Assembly: GCA_020851635.1 (NCBI GenBank)
Contig: JADZCJ010000144.1
Location: forward strand, 78,235 to 142,234
DNA length: 64,000 nt
Direction: 5' to 3'
DNA from: Anaerolineae bacterium
GTDB lineage: Bacteria; Chloroflexota; Anaerolineae; UBA4142; SHND01
Each line of letters opens with the position of its first letter. Positions within the stretch are counted from its first letter, which is position 1. The notes under the pieces are model-generated. The model ran no database searches and was not told the DNA's origin. It saw nothing but the letters and a program-made list of their open reading frames with translations. Made by a program: the position numbers and the translations under genes. This document shows, in pieces, positions 20,096 through 27,707 of the stretch.

Positions 20096-20899
20096 TCACT
20101 CGATCACAATATTGCTAAAATCCAGGTCCGATTCGGGAAATTGCGGGTTCAAATCCCTGAGCGTGTCCTGCACGATGCGCGCAACGACAATGTTGCGATA
20201 CCAGTTGCGGTTCGCGGGAATGACATACCACGGGGCATAGGCGGTGCTCGTCTTGCTCAAGACATCTTTGAATGCATCTTGGTATTCGCCCCACAGCTTG
20301 CGCTCGTCCAGGTCCTTGGGATTAAATTTCCAGCGCTTGGTCGGGTCCTCGATGCGTTCTTCCAATCGTTTCTTTTGTTCCTCTTTGCTGATGTGCAAAT
20401 AGAACTTGACGATGGTCGTCCCCTCTTCGGTCAGCATCCGTTCAAACGCATTGATCTGGTCATAGCGCTTGCTCCAGACCTCTTTCGGCGTCAGGTTGTG
20501 CACCCGCACAACCAGCACATCCTCATAATGACTCCGATTAAACACCCCGATCATGCCGCGCCGGGGCGTTGCCTGATGGATCCGCCATAAATAATCGTGC
20601 GCCAGTTCGTTGGACGTGGGCGCTTTAAATGCTTCGACACGACAGCCCGCAGGATTCAGGTCGCCAAAGACGCTGCGAATCGTCCCATCTTTGCCGCCCG
20701 TATCCATCGCTTGAATCACAAACAAGACCGCGTGCTTGCCTTCGGCATAAAGTCGCTCCTGAAGGTCATCCAGGTCCTTGGCGATTTCCTTTAATGCGTC
20801 TTTTGCCTCTGCTTTGTCGCCGTCGAATTCGCTCTTGTCGTCGGCGTCGAACTCGTCCAAATTCACATTGGCGCCAGGTTTGATACGGTATTTTTCCAT
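20096..20899 (-). CDS. ppk2: Polyphosphate kinase 2 family protein
   Basis: PPK2 enzymes transfer phosphate between polyphosphate and nucleotides. The 267 residues form a single PPK2 domain with Walker A-like QAMDTGGKDGTIRSV (~63-77), a lid region with multiple Arg/Lys, and Walker B-like NRSHYEDVLVVRVH. The start ATG 20899 gives the usual short acidic N terminus. In-frame sequence further upstream runs into a repeat and is not coding. One-domain PPK2s may use ADP/GDP or AMP; which one cannot be told here. Confidence 0.93.
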   Translation of the reverse strand: MEKYRIKPGANVNLDEFDADDKSEFDGDKAEAKDALKEIAKDLDDLQERLYAEGKHAVLFVIQAMDTGGKDGTIRSVFGDLNPAGCRVEAFKAPTSNELAHDYLWRIHQATPRRGMIGVFNRSHYEDVLVVRVHNLTPKEVWSKRYDQINAFERMLTEEGTTIVKFYLHISKEEQKKRLEERIEDPTKRWKFNPKDLDERKLWGEYQDAFKDVLSKTSTAYAPWYVIPANRNWYRNIVVARIVQDTLRDLNPQFPESDLDFSNIVIE

Positions 20900-21061
20900 G
20901 CTGGGTCTCCTCTGCCCCCGGAAACTATCTCTGGATAGCTGCTTGCGCCCGGATGAGGTTGTGAAAAACGGCAGCTTGCGCGATAGCGTTCTCAACTTTC
21001 GTTCAGAGATAGATTCACTGCCCCATTTTACGTCTGCGCGCGCTGATTTCCAAGACAACTC

Positions 21062-21147
21062 TCGCTGCGGCGAGCGTGCTCGCCGCAGCGTGCCACGCGG
21101 GGAACGAAACAGCGTTCGTTCCCTACCACCCAACAGCGTGCCGCACG
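21062..21147 (+). repeat. Double-hairpin repeat, family R2, copy 1
   Basis: GCTGCGGCGAGCG with CGCCGCAGC forms the first hairpin. GGAACGAA (21100s) with TTCGTTCC forms the second, followed by CTACCACCCAACAGCGTGCCGCAC. It matches the copies at 30823, 47763, 47869 and 57767 through the second hairpin and right flank; the left flank differs. Confidence 0.7.
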
Positions 21148-21180
21148 ATGTCGTTTTTCACAAGATCAGACAAGCCGGAT

Positions 21181-21216
21181 GAACAAAAGAGCGGCGCCTA
21201 CGGTCCGCTCTTGTTC
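21181..21216 (-). terminator. Terminator of the wax synthase gene
   Basis: On the minus strand AAGAGCGG pairs with CCGCTCTT, followed by TTGTTC. It lies about 40 bp past the stop of the gene ending at 21255. The flanking AACAA/TTGTT could make it work in both directions. Confidence 0.65.
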
Positions 21217-21254
21217 AATATTTGTTTCCTTGTGTAACTGTTCCGGGCGTCCTG

Positions 21255-22709
21255 TTATTTTGATGCGACAGTCTTGCGTGATTTGGTTTTGGCGGTCTTG
21301 TTCGCCGCTTGTTTTTTCTTGAACGCTTTTACCCGGGCAACCGCGATCCGGTCCAGCGCGTCAAATTCTTTGAGAAACGCTTGAACAATTTCATCCGGAT
21401 CAGGCACAAGGCGCGCGTCCGTCCCTACCCCTACAATCACCTCGCCCGCGTAGCTGATGATGCTGACTCCCAAGCCAAGACGCGCCGGCGTCGGCACCCA
21501 GAACATGATCCCACGAATCGGGTTGCCCATCAGATAAATTGGCTCGCGCGGACCGGGCACGTTAGTCATCACCGCAGTCGCTTTCATTCCAAAAATGCGA
21601 TTGATGATTCGCTCTACACCGGTCGGCGTTGCGCCAATCAAGCCCAGGATTCCAAACGCGACCGCCGCTTCAGGCGTGCGTTTGATCGCATCCATACGGC
21701 GCTTGAGGACCGCGATGCGCTTGAGGGGGTCTTGAATGCCCACAGGCAAATCCAAAAAGACCAACCCAAACCGGTTGCCCAAATCGTCCAAATCCAGCTC
21801 GGTGGGTGCGCGCAAGTTCACGGGGACCATCGCGCGCAGATTCAGACCATCCGTGTCCTGTCCGCGTCCTTCCAGGTAACGCCGCATCGCGCCGGTAACG
21901 CAAGAAATCAAAACATCATTGATCGTCGCGCCCAACGCTTTCGAAACGTATTTGACATCGGCGAGCGGCAGGGGCTGTGACCACGCCGCGCGTTTGACTA
22001 CGCCGACCGCGCCCTTGAACAATGAAGGTTCATCGGGCAGAGTCAACAACAACTTGCCCAACGCCATCGTCCCGCTTGCGCCCAGCCGTGCCGCGTCACG
22101 CAATTTCTCGGCATCCGTCACCAGCCCAATCGCCTGCTCTGCGTATTTTGTTCCCGTGCGCGCGAGTTTTGTCGCCTGCCCTCGCATACCGCCGTTTTTG
22201 CGCGCGCCGTTTTCGCGCGTCGCGGGTCCTTGCTCCACCGGCGCCGCATCATCCGCCAACGAGAGCAAGACCTGCACCAGCGCAAGACCGTCGCCCATCG
22301 AATGATGCACCCGACAAATCAAAGCACACCCGCCGTCGTATCCATCAACGAGGTGAAACTGCCACAGCGGCTTTGTGAAATCAAGCGGTGTGGACATGAG
22401 GTCGCCAACCAGCTGATGCAGTGCGCTCTGATCATGCGGGGGTGGCAGACCAATGTGGTGCAGATGCGCGTCCAGGTCGAAATGTGGGTCGGGCTCCCAT
22501 TCCGGGATTCCGACGCCGAAACGAGGTTCGCGCACCCGTTGAGTGAAACGCGGCACACGCAGCAGACGGTCTTGGATCAAATCTTGCAGTGTCGCAAAAT
22601 CGATCGGGTCCCGAAACATGATGACGCCGATAATCATTGCCATACTGACCGGTTCGTCCATGTGCAGCCAAGCCGCGTCCACCAATGAAAAAGATTCACG
22701 CCTGCTCAT
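21255..22709 (-). CDS. Wax ester synthase / acyl-CoA:diacylglycerol acyltransferase (WS/DGAT)
   Basis: This 484-residue enzyme makes wax esters or triacylglycerol from acyl-CoA. The active-site motif HHxxxDG is HHSMGDG (135-141), and the supporting motifs PLWQFHLVDG and NVPGPREPIYLMG are present. It ends with a Lys/Ala-rich basic tail. I chose ATG 22709 because GAGGG sits 6 bases upstream; ATG 22715 touches the Shine-Dalgarno directly. With the phasin-like and PPK2 genes it hints at storage-compound metabolism. Confidence 0.92.
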   Translation of the reverse strand: MSRRESFSLVDAAWLHMDEPVSMAMIIGVIMFRDPIDFATLQDLIQDRLLRVPRFTQRVREPRFGVGIPEWEPDPHFDLDAHLHHIGLPPPHDQSALHQLVGDLMSTPLDFTKPLWQFHLVDGYDGGCALICRVHHSMGDGLALVQVLLSLADDAAPVEQGPATRENGARKNGGMRGQATKLARTGTKYAEQAIGLVTDAEKLRDAARLGASGTMALGKLLLTLPDEPSLFKGAVGVVKRAAWSQPLPLADVKYVSKALGATINDVLISCVTGAMRRYLEGRGQDTDGLNLRAMVPVNLRAPTELDLDDLGNRFGLVFLDLPVGIQDPLKRIAVLKRRMDAIKRTPEAAVAFGILGLIGATPTGVERIINRIFGMKATAVMTNVPGPREPIYLMGNPIRGIMFWVPTPARLGLGVSIISYAGEVIVGVGTDARLVPDPDEIVQAFLKEFDALDRIAVARVKAFKKKQAANKTAKTKSRKTVASK

Positions 22710-22808
22710 TCGCATCCCTCTCTCGTGATCTATCCTTGCCATAGTATAAAGCTTGCCGCGCCCATTTACCAGCCCCTTTCTGTCCAATGCCCGCCATTTT
22801 TCTCACGC

Positions 22809-22838
22809 TTGAAATTCATCGGTTGATAGGCGTATAAT
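22809..22838 (+). promoter_or_regulatory. Sigma-70-type promoter
   Basis: TTGAAA (22809-22814), an 18-bp spacer and TATAAT (22833-22838). The predicted start near 22845 would give an ~86-nt leader that opens with a small hairpin (CCACG/CGTGG, 22843-22859) before the gene at 22931. Confidence 0.6.
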
Positions 22839-22930
22839 GGCGCCACGAGCACGACGTGGGGAGGGCGCGCCGCGTTCGAGTCCGAACATTTACGGACAAT
22901 ACCCGGTCCCAGATTCAAAGGAGGAATAGC

Positions 22931-23722
22931 ATGAATCGTCTCCGCGCTCTGTTTTTTATCTGTCTTGCGCTTGTTCTGGGAGGGTTTACGCTGGCGCTGA
23001 CTGCCAGCGAAACCAACGCTGCGGTCCGCACTCGGGACGCCGCGGCAACCGCGCTCAACGCCCCCGACGCTCGGATCCTCGACCACTTTTGGTGCTACCA
23101 AACCAACAGCACGCCTGTTGACAAACAAATCGGCTTGCAAGACCAATTTACCACTGCCGTGATTCCCCATCTCGTCGGACCGCCCACGCACCTGTGCAAT
23201 CCCGCGAAAAAACGCCACGGGGATAATATCTCTGACATCATTGACCGCAACGCGCATTTAATGCTCTATGAAATCGGAGCGCCCACTGCCAGGATCCTGA
23301 AAGTCGAGGTCAGACATCAATTTGGCACGCGCGTGCTCAAAGTCTTTGGTCCTGCCAAGGCGGTTGCCGTGCCGACCCAGAAAAACAACCACGAGGCGCC
23401 CACAGACTTGGACCATTTCAAATGCTACCGCGTCAAAGGCGAATCGGCACTGGCGGTGGTGTCATTAAAAGACCAGTTTCAACGCGCAGGCAATTTGGCG
23501 GTGGGCAGACCCATTATGCTCTGCAATCCGGCGCTCAAAGTGCACGGCGCAAATACCTTTCCGATCTTGCACCCGAAAGCGCACCTGGTCTGCTACAAGA
23601 TAACTGTCGTCCCATTCCAGATCAATGTCCAAACCAAGAATCAATTCCGCGCCGAGCCGTTGGCCGTCTGGAATCCCAATATGCTGTGTGTGCCCTCCAA
23701 AAAAAAGATTCTTACGATTTGA
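22931..23722 (+). CDS. Secreted protein with duplicated Cys-containing module
   Basis: This 263-residue protein has a signal peptide (ALFFICLALVLGGFTLALTAS). Two tandem modules follow the pattern DHFxCY...L.DQF...P..LCNPx.K.HG.N....I......L.CYKI (first from Asp-His-Phe-Trp ~53, second from Asp-His-Phe-Lys ~158). A third, partial unit ends in NMLCVPSKK. In module 1 the third Cys is replaced (LMLYEI). RBS GGAGG lies 7 bases before ATG. I do not know the family's function. It is monocistronic, with its own promoter and terminator. Confidence 0.75.
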   Translation: MNRLRALFFICLALVLGGFTLALTASETNAAVRTRDAAATALNAPDARILDHFWCYQTNSTPVDKQIGLQDQFTTAVIPHLVGPPTHLCNPAKKRHGDNISDIIDRNAHLMLYEIGAPTARILKVEVRHQFGTRVLKVFGPAKAVAVPTQKNNHEAPTDLDHFKCYRVKGESALAVVSLKDQFQRAGNLAVGRPIMLCNPALKVHGANTFPILHPKAHLVCYKITVVPFQINVQTKNQFRAEPLAVWNPNMLCVPSKKKILTI

Positions 23723-23743
23723 GGGTCGCCCTTGCCCATACAG

Positions 23744-23775
23744 AGGACGGCGGAGTAATTCCGCCGTCCTTTTTG
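23744..23775 (+). terminator. Terminator after the secreted repeat protein
   Basis: AGGACGGCGGA (23744-23754) pairs with TCCGCCGTCCT (23760-23770), followed by TTTTTG. It is a strong intrinsic terminator between convergent genes. Confidence 0.9.
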
Positions 23776-23809
23776 TTGTCGTTCGGATTCGGGCGTCCGC
23801 GCCGCCGTC

Positions 23810-25003
23810 CTAATCAATTGTCAACATAAAATTGCGCAGCTCGAACCCTTTGATATTTTCATTCCGCAGCACATCCGGCTCTCGTTCGATTTTCAGACCC
23901 TGGACGCGCAACAGTCGCTGAAGGAACACATCCGATTCCGCCAGCGCGACAAATTCGCCGACACAACGGTGAGGTCCCCCGCCAAAACCCATCACCGAGC
24001 GCGGAATCCCTTTTTCCATCGAGCGATGTGGGTTTATTTTGAGAGGTTCCGCCCCCGCGGCGCGCGCATCCGCATTGACTTCGTTCAAGTGCAAGTCAAT
24101 CAGCGCGCCCGCCGGAATCGTCACTTGAGTGCCCGCACTGCCGACCATCAGGTCCGCTTTGGCGCGCCGCAGCAAATGGGCGACGACGGGATCGAGCCGC
24201 AGTAATTCGTGCAAGACATGATAGCGTGTCTCCTGATCGCCCTGCAGATACTCGTTTTTCAATTCCTCATTCTGCAGCATCTGCCAGGCGGCAAGACAAA
24301 TAAACTCTTGCGTGGTCGCCATCCCCGCCGCGCCATAGGTGATACATTCGATCAAGATCTCGGGTCCAGTGCGTCCTTTCGATATGAGGTGTGAGATCAC
24401 ATCCTGTTGTGGGGCGCGCTTGCGCGCTCGAATCGCGGGGCGCACATCCTTGAGATAGAACCATAACATGTTCCACTGGACCTTGAGATAGCTCCACACC
24501 TGTTTGGGGCTTGACATGCCAAAGTTCATATCCCCGTGCAGAATCGCGTTGAGTCGGTTTGCCATTTTGAGGCGGTCGCTGTTGGTAAGCCCCACCACAT
24601 CCCCTGCCACCGCCAGCGCCATTTGCGCCGTCACCTTGTTCAAGTCACCGCCGCGCCGGTTGATAAACTCGGCAATCAGCCGGTCAGCATATTTTTCCAT
24701 CACCGGCAGATGCTGCTGCTGTGTCGCCGTGGGCGTAAAGAACTTGGCGATCTGCGACCGCTGCTCTCGATGTTCCGGTCCGTCTTGAAAGAGCACGGGT
24801 GAGGTGATTCGCACCGGCATCTGCCGCGCCAGCTCTGAGCTAAATCCCGCCTGCAGAGTCTCACCCAGCAGGATCGTTTTGGCTTGGACATATCCGCGCA
24901 CGTGCCAAACGCCGCGCGCGTCCCGCTCAATCGGCGGTTTATCCGCGCCAAAATCAGAAAAAGTTTTGGAATCCGTATGTTCTCGTTCGATAATTTTTTC
25001 CAT
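23810..25003 (-). CDS. Cytochrome P450
   Basis: This 397-residue soluble bacterial P450 has the haem-binding loop F340-GGGPHRC347-VG with proximal Cys347, ExxR as E266-LLR (LHELLRL), and an I-helix motif AGMATT (226-231). The usual acid of the (A/G)Gx(D/E)T(T/S) oxygen-activation motif is alanine here. ATG 25003 gives a normal N terminus; the longer frame overlaps the upstream gene. It follows a GNAT-like gene by 13 bp, so the two are probably co-transcribed. The substrate is unknown. Confidence 0.92.
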   Translation of the reverse strand: MEKIIEREHTDSKTFSDFGADKPPIERDARGVWHVRGYVQAKTILLGETLQAGFSSELARQMPVRITSPVLFQDGPEHREQRSQIAKFFTPTATQQQHLPVMEKYADRLIAEFINRRGGDLNKVTAQMALAVAGDVVGLTNSDRLKMANRLNAILHGDMNFGMSSPKQVWSYLKVQWNMLWFYLKDVRPAIRARKRAPQQDVISHLISKGRTGPEILIECITYGAAGMATTQEFICLAAWQMLQNEELKNEYLQGDQETRYHVLHELLRLDPVVAHLLRRAKADLMVGSAGTQVTIPAGALIDLHLNEVNADARAAGAEPLKINPHRSMEKGIPRSVMGFGGGPHRCVGEFVALAESDVFLQRLLRVQGLKIEREPDVLRNENIKGFELRNFMLTID

Positions 25004-25016
25004 GTCGTTATCCGTT

Positions 25017-26123
25017 CTACTTGATTTGCGTTCGCCAGGCGCGCGCCATTTCCAGCGCATCTTCTTGCATTGCCTGCAAGTGTACATACGCCCGCCCGCG
25101 CGGACGGTTAGCAGCAAGCAGCAGGTTTTCTGTCATGCGCGGCGCGGCGCCAAACCAATATTTGTAGGGTTGTGCTCCGCGTCCCATGACGAAACTGTGC
25201 GCGCCCTGCTCGATTGCCCACCGAATGAGCTCGATTGTGACCAATTGGCCCGGACTCGCACAGCCAAGGCGCAAATCATACGTCGTCAAATAGTCCGCGA
25301 CGATACCGTTCGTGACGAATGCCAGATCCCAGGCGACAGCGATTCGGTCTACTTGCAAACAAGCTAGCCACACGCAGCCGCGTGCCGCGAGTTTCAGACA
25401 AATATCGGTGAGCGTGCTCCAATAGCCGGGATTGCGCTGAACCGCAACCATGCGGTGCAGCTGTTTGCGCGCGCGCCAGTTGTCCATGCGCGCCGCAAAA
25501 AATTGAGGGGGCGCCTCAGCCAGTGCGCCCGGTTCAGTCAGTATCCGGCAAGTCACCTCTCCGTGCGCCTCTAACCGCCGTCGCGCAAGTCGCAAGCTCT
25601 TGCGCCGACGAGCCGAGAGTCCTGACCAGTAATCTTGCCATGTATCCGGCAGGGTTATTGTCGGCACCGGGCAGGGTCTCTGTCGCAAGAGCCGCGCCGC
25701 GGGCATTTGACATCGGATGTGCTGCGCCCAAATCTCGTCCTCATCCAACCCTCTCAACTGCAACACATCCCATTTGTCGGCATGTTGACCGAACGCTTGC
25801 AAGACCAGCGCGTGCAGTTGCGATGCCTCAGCCGGTTCGGCAAGGAGACAGTTGCTGTCGTTGTGCTCGCCGCCCATAAACCGCACCACGCGCACGCCCC
25901 ACGTCGTCTCGATATACAGTGGGGCAAGACCGACCAATTGCTCCCCCGCCCAATGAGCTATCGCAAAGGGCAGCACACGCCGCTCGCAGGCGCGCAGCCA
26001 TCCCAATGCCCATTCCGGGGTCTGAAAAACCGTGACGCCGCTCGTCCGCTCGACCAGTTGCCGCCAATGCACGTCAAGCGTCTCAAGGGCGCTTGTATCG
26101 GTATACAGGCGAACGGTCGGCAT
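25017..26123 (-). CDS. GNAT-fold acyltransferase-like protein (CelD/BcsL-FemAB type)
   Basis: This 368-residue protein has two GNAT-like halves. The C-terminal half carries ARRRKSLRLARRRLE, a conserved basic stretch of the CelD/BcsL-like acetyltransferase group, and TTYDLRLGCASPGQLVTIELIRWAIEQGA, which resembles the acyl-CoA-binding end with a final SFVMGRGAQPYKYWFGA. It probably acylates a polysaccharide or amine; the substrate is unknown. ATG 26123 is chosen because the upstream ATG (26135) overlaps the shared TATAAT box. It is divergent from the LPLAT-like gene and upstream of the P450. Confidence 0.72.
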   Translation of the reverse strand: MPTVRLYTDTSALETLDVHWRQLVERTSGVTVFQTPEWALGWLRACERRVLPFAIAHWAGEQLVGLAPLYIETTWGVRVVRFMGGEHNDSNCLLAEPAEASQLHALVLQAFGQHADKWDVLQLRGLDEDEIWAQHIRCQMPAARLLRQRPCPVPTITLPDTWQDYWSGLSARRRKSLRLARRRLEAHGEVTCRILTEPGALAEAPPQFFAARMDNWRARKQLHRMVAVQRNPGYWSTLTDICLKLAARGCVWLACLQVDRIAVAWDLAFVTNGIVADYLTTYDLRLGCASPGQLVTIELIRWAIEQGAHSFVMGRGAQPYKYWFGAAPRMTENLLLAANRPRGRAYVHLQAMQEDALEMARAWRTQIK

Positions 26124-26133
26124 GGGTAAATCC

Positions 26134-26141
26134 ATTATAAT
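26134..26141. promoter_or_regulatory. Palindromic -10 box shared by divergent genes
   Basis: ATTATAAT is its own reverse complement and reads TATAAT on both strands. On each side an ATG lies about 10 bp beyond the box (26152 on plus, 26123 on minus). The -35 regions are poor. It could drive both genes with very short leaders. Confidence 0.45.
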
Positions 26142-26151
26142 GCATCCCGCG

Positions 26152-27090
26152 ATGCCACCGGTCCAGGGGTTTGATCTCTATTTGCTTTGCATAGTTGCCT
26201 TGATTGAGATAGCGCGCAGGGTCCAAAGCGACCGCTTGCAGCGCCTGATCGTCTCGACGCTCGCAGTTTCAGCTTTTCATCTCTCGCAGCACAAACGCCA
26301 ACACATCATAACCAATTTGCAATGCGCCTTGCCCGAGTCAATGGCGCCCGCACAGATAGAACAAATTACGCGCAATGTGTTTCACGCTTTTTGGCAAGAG
26401 GTCCTGGACTGGTCGCACGAGGACTCGCGCGCTCTCGCCGCGCACGCGCAGATCATCGGGGCGGAACATTTGTGGACTGCACTGGCGCAAAACCGCGGGG
26501 CAATCTTGTGGGAGAGCGGTTCGTTCGGCAAGCGCGTCATCAGCAAGCATATCTTGAAGGCAAACGGTTTTGCTGTGACCCAGATACACGCGCGCCTGCA
26601 CGCGGGAGGGTTGGGGGCGGGAGGGCGCGGCATGAGCCGACTGCTGGAGCGCGTCATTCTGCCGTATTTTGACCGGCGCACCCGCAGCATCGTTCACGAC
26701 ACGATTTATCTTGATCAAGACCGGGGACTGGGATTCACACGGAATCTTGCACAGCGACTGGCGCAGAACGCCATCCTGTGCGTGGCGGTTGACGGGCGGG
26801 CTGGGCAAAAACATCTCACCTTGCCCTTTTTGGGCAAGCGCGTTCGTTTTGCAACGGGGATTGCAAGTCTGGCGCGACTTGCGGACGCACCCCTGCTGCC
26901 GCTCTATTGCACACCCGCGCCCAACGGCGGCTGGTTATTGGAAATCGGTCCGCCCCTGCCATTCTCCCCGGACCTGACGCGGGACGCGCTGACGGCATCC
27001 TTGCTCACGCGTGTGGTTGGCGAACTGGACGCCCGCATCCGACACAATCCCGATTGGTACTGGGGCTGGAACCTGCTCCAAGGGGAATAG
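26152..27090 (+). CDS. LpxL/HtrB-like lysophospholipid acyltransferase homologue
   Basis: The 312-residue protein begins with a membrane-associated helix (LYLLCIVALIEIARR) and follows the LpxL/HtrB layout: HLSQHKRQHIITNLQCALPE, NVFHAFWQEVLDW, ILCVAVDGRAGQKHLTLPFLGK, FATGIASLARLADAPLLPLYC, and a terminal HNPDWYWGWN. The catalytic HxxxxD block, usually H-x-GNWE, reads GAILWESGSFGKRV, so the catalytic His is missing. It may use another residue, or be non-catalytic. ATG 26140 is an alternative start but overlaps the -10 box. Confidence 0.75.
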   Translation: MPPVQGFDLYLLCIVALIEIARRVQSDRLQRLIVSTLAVSAFHLSQHKRQHIITNLQCALPESMAPAQIEQITRNVFHAFWQEVLDWSHEDSRALAAHAQIIGAEHLWTALAQNRGAILWESGSFGKRVISKHILKANGFAVTQIHARLHAGGLGAGGRGMSRLLERVILPYFDRRTRSIVHDTIYLDQDRGLGFTRNLAQRLAQNAILCVAVDGRAGQKHLTLPFLGKRVRFATGIASLARLADAPLLPLYCTPAPNGGWLLEIGPPLPFSPDLTRDALTASLLTRVVGELDARIRHNPDWYWGWNLLQGE

Positions 27091-27119
27091 CCCAACTGAT
27101 TTCAACAAGGCGCTCGCGA

Positions 27120-27707
27120 CTATCTGTGCCGCGCAACCTGGCTGTAACGGAAACAATCAACCACATGGTCATTCACCATCCCCGTCGCCTGCATGTGGGC
27201 ATAGACGATGGTCGGTCCCACAAACCGAAATCCCCGCTTGAGCAGGTCCCGGCTGATTGTTTCGCTCAAAGGCGTTTTCGCGGGAATCTCATTTAACGTT
27301 TGCCATTCGTTGCGAATCGGCTTGCCGTTCACGAATCCCCAAATGTACTTGTCAAAACTGCCAAACTCGGCTTGCGCCTGAAGGAACGCGCGCGCATTGC
27401 CAACCGTCGCGAGAATTTTCTGGCGATTGCGAATGATGCCCGCATCCTGCATTAACGCATTGATTTTGTGTTCCTTGTAATGCGCGACCTTGTTCACATC
27501 AAAATTGTCAAACGCTTTACGAAAATTTTCGCGTTTGCGGAGAATCGTGAGCCAACTAAGCCCCGCTTGCATTCCTTCCAACACAAGAAACTCGAATAAC
27601 TGCTGTTCGTCATGCAGCGGCACACCCCATTCCTCGTCGTGATATTGGATGTAGAGTGGATCGCTCACGCTCCACCCGCAGCGTTGTTTGATTTTCTCTT
27701 TTTTCAT
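27120..27707 (-). CDS. tag: DNA-3-methyladenine glycosylase I
   Basis: Tag removes 3-methyladenine from alkylated DNA. The 195-residue length is standard. The N-terminal RCGWSVSDPLYIQYHDEEWG contains the zinc-site Cys and the conserved YHDEEWG; FEFLVLEGMQAGLSW, FRFVGPTIVYAHMQA and GMVNDHVVDCFR complete the family pattern. Its ATG overlaps the end of the upstream glycosidase gene by 4 bp, so translation is probably coupled, although the functions look unrelated. Confidence 0.96.
   Translation of the reverse strand: MKKEKIKQRCGWSVSDPLYIQYHDEEWGVPLHDEQQLFEFLVLEGMQAGLSWLTILRKRENFRKAFDNFDVNKVAHYKEHKINALMQDAGIIRNRQKILATVGNARAFLQAQAEFGSFDKYIWGFVNGKPIRNEWQTLNEIPAKTPLSETISRDLLKRGFRFVGPTIVYAHMQATGMVNDHVVDCFRYSQVARHR

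Larger units (their letters stand above)
20900..21254. other. Intergenic region with repeat R2 and nested inverted repeats
   Basis: No gene is seen. It contains R2 copy 1 (21062-21147) flanked by TGTGAAAAACG (~20963-20975) and CGTTTTTCACA (~21149-21160) in inverted orientation. A further inverted pair is CTATCTCTG (~20924) and CAGAGATAG (~21003). The wax-synthase terminator is at 21181-21216. The nested inverted repeats suggest layered insertion of small palindromic elements. Confidence 0.6.

Noticed and set aside
22843..22930. tRNA-like GTTCGAGTCC string near 22869
   Set aside because: No cloverleaf, acceptor stem or anticodon arm can be drawn around it. It is the leader of the gene at 22931.
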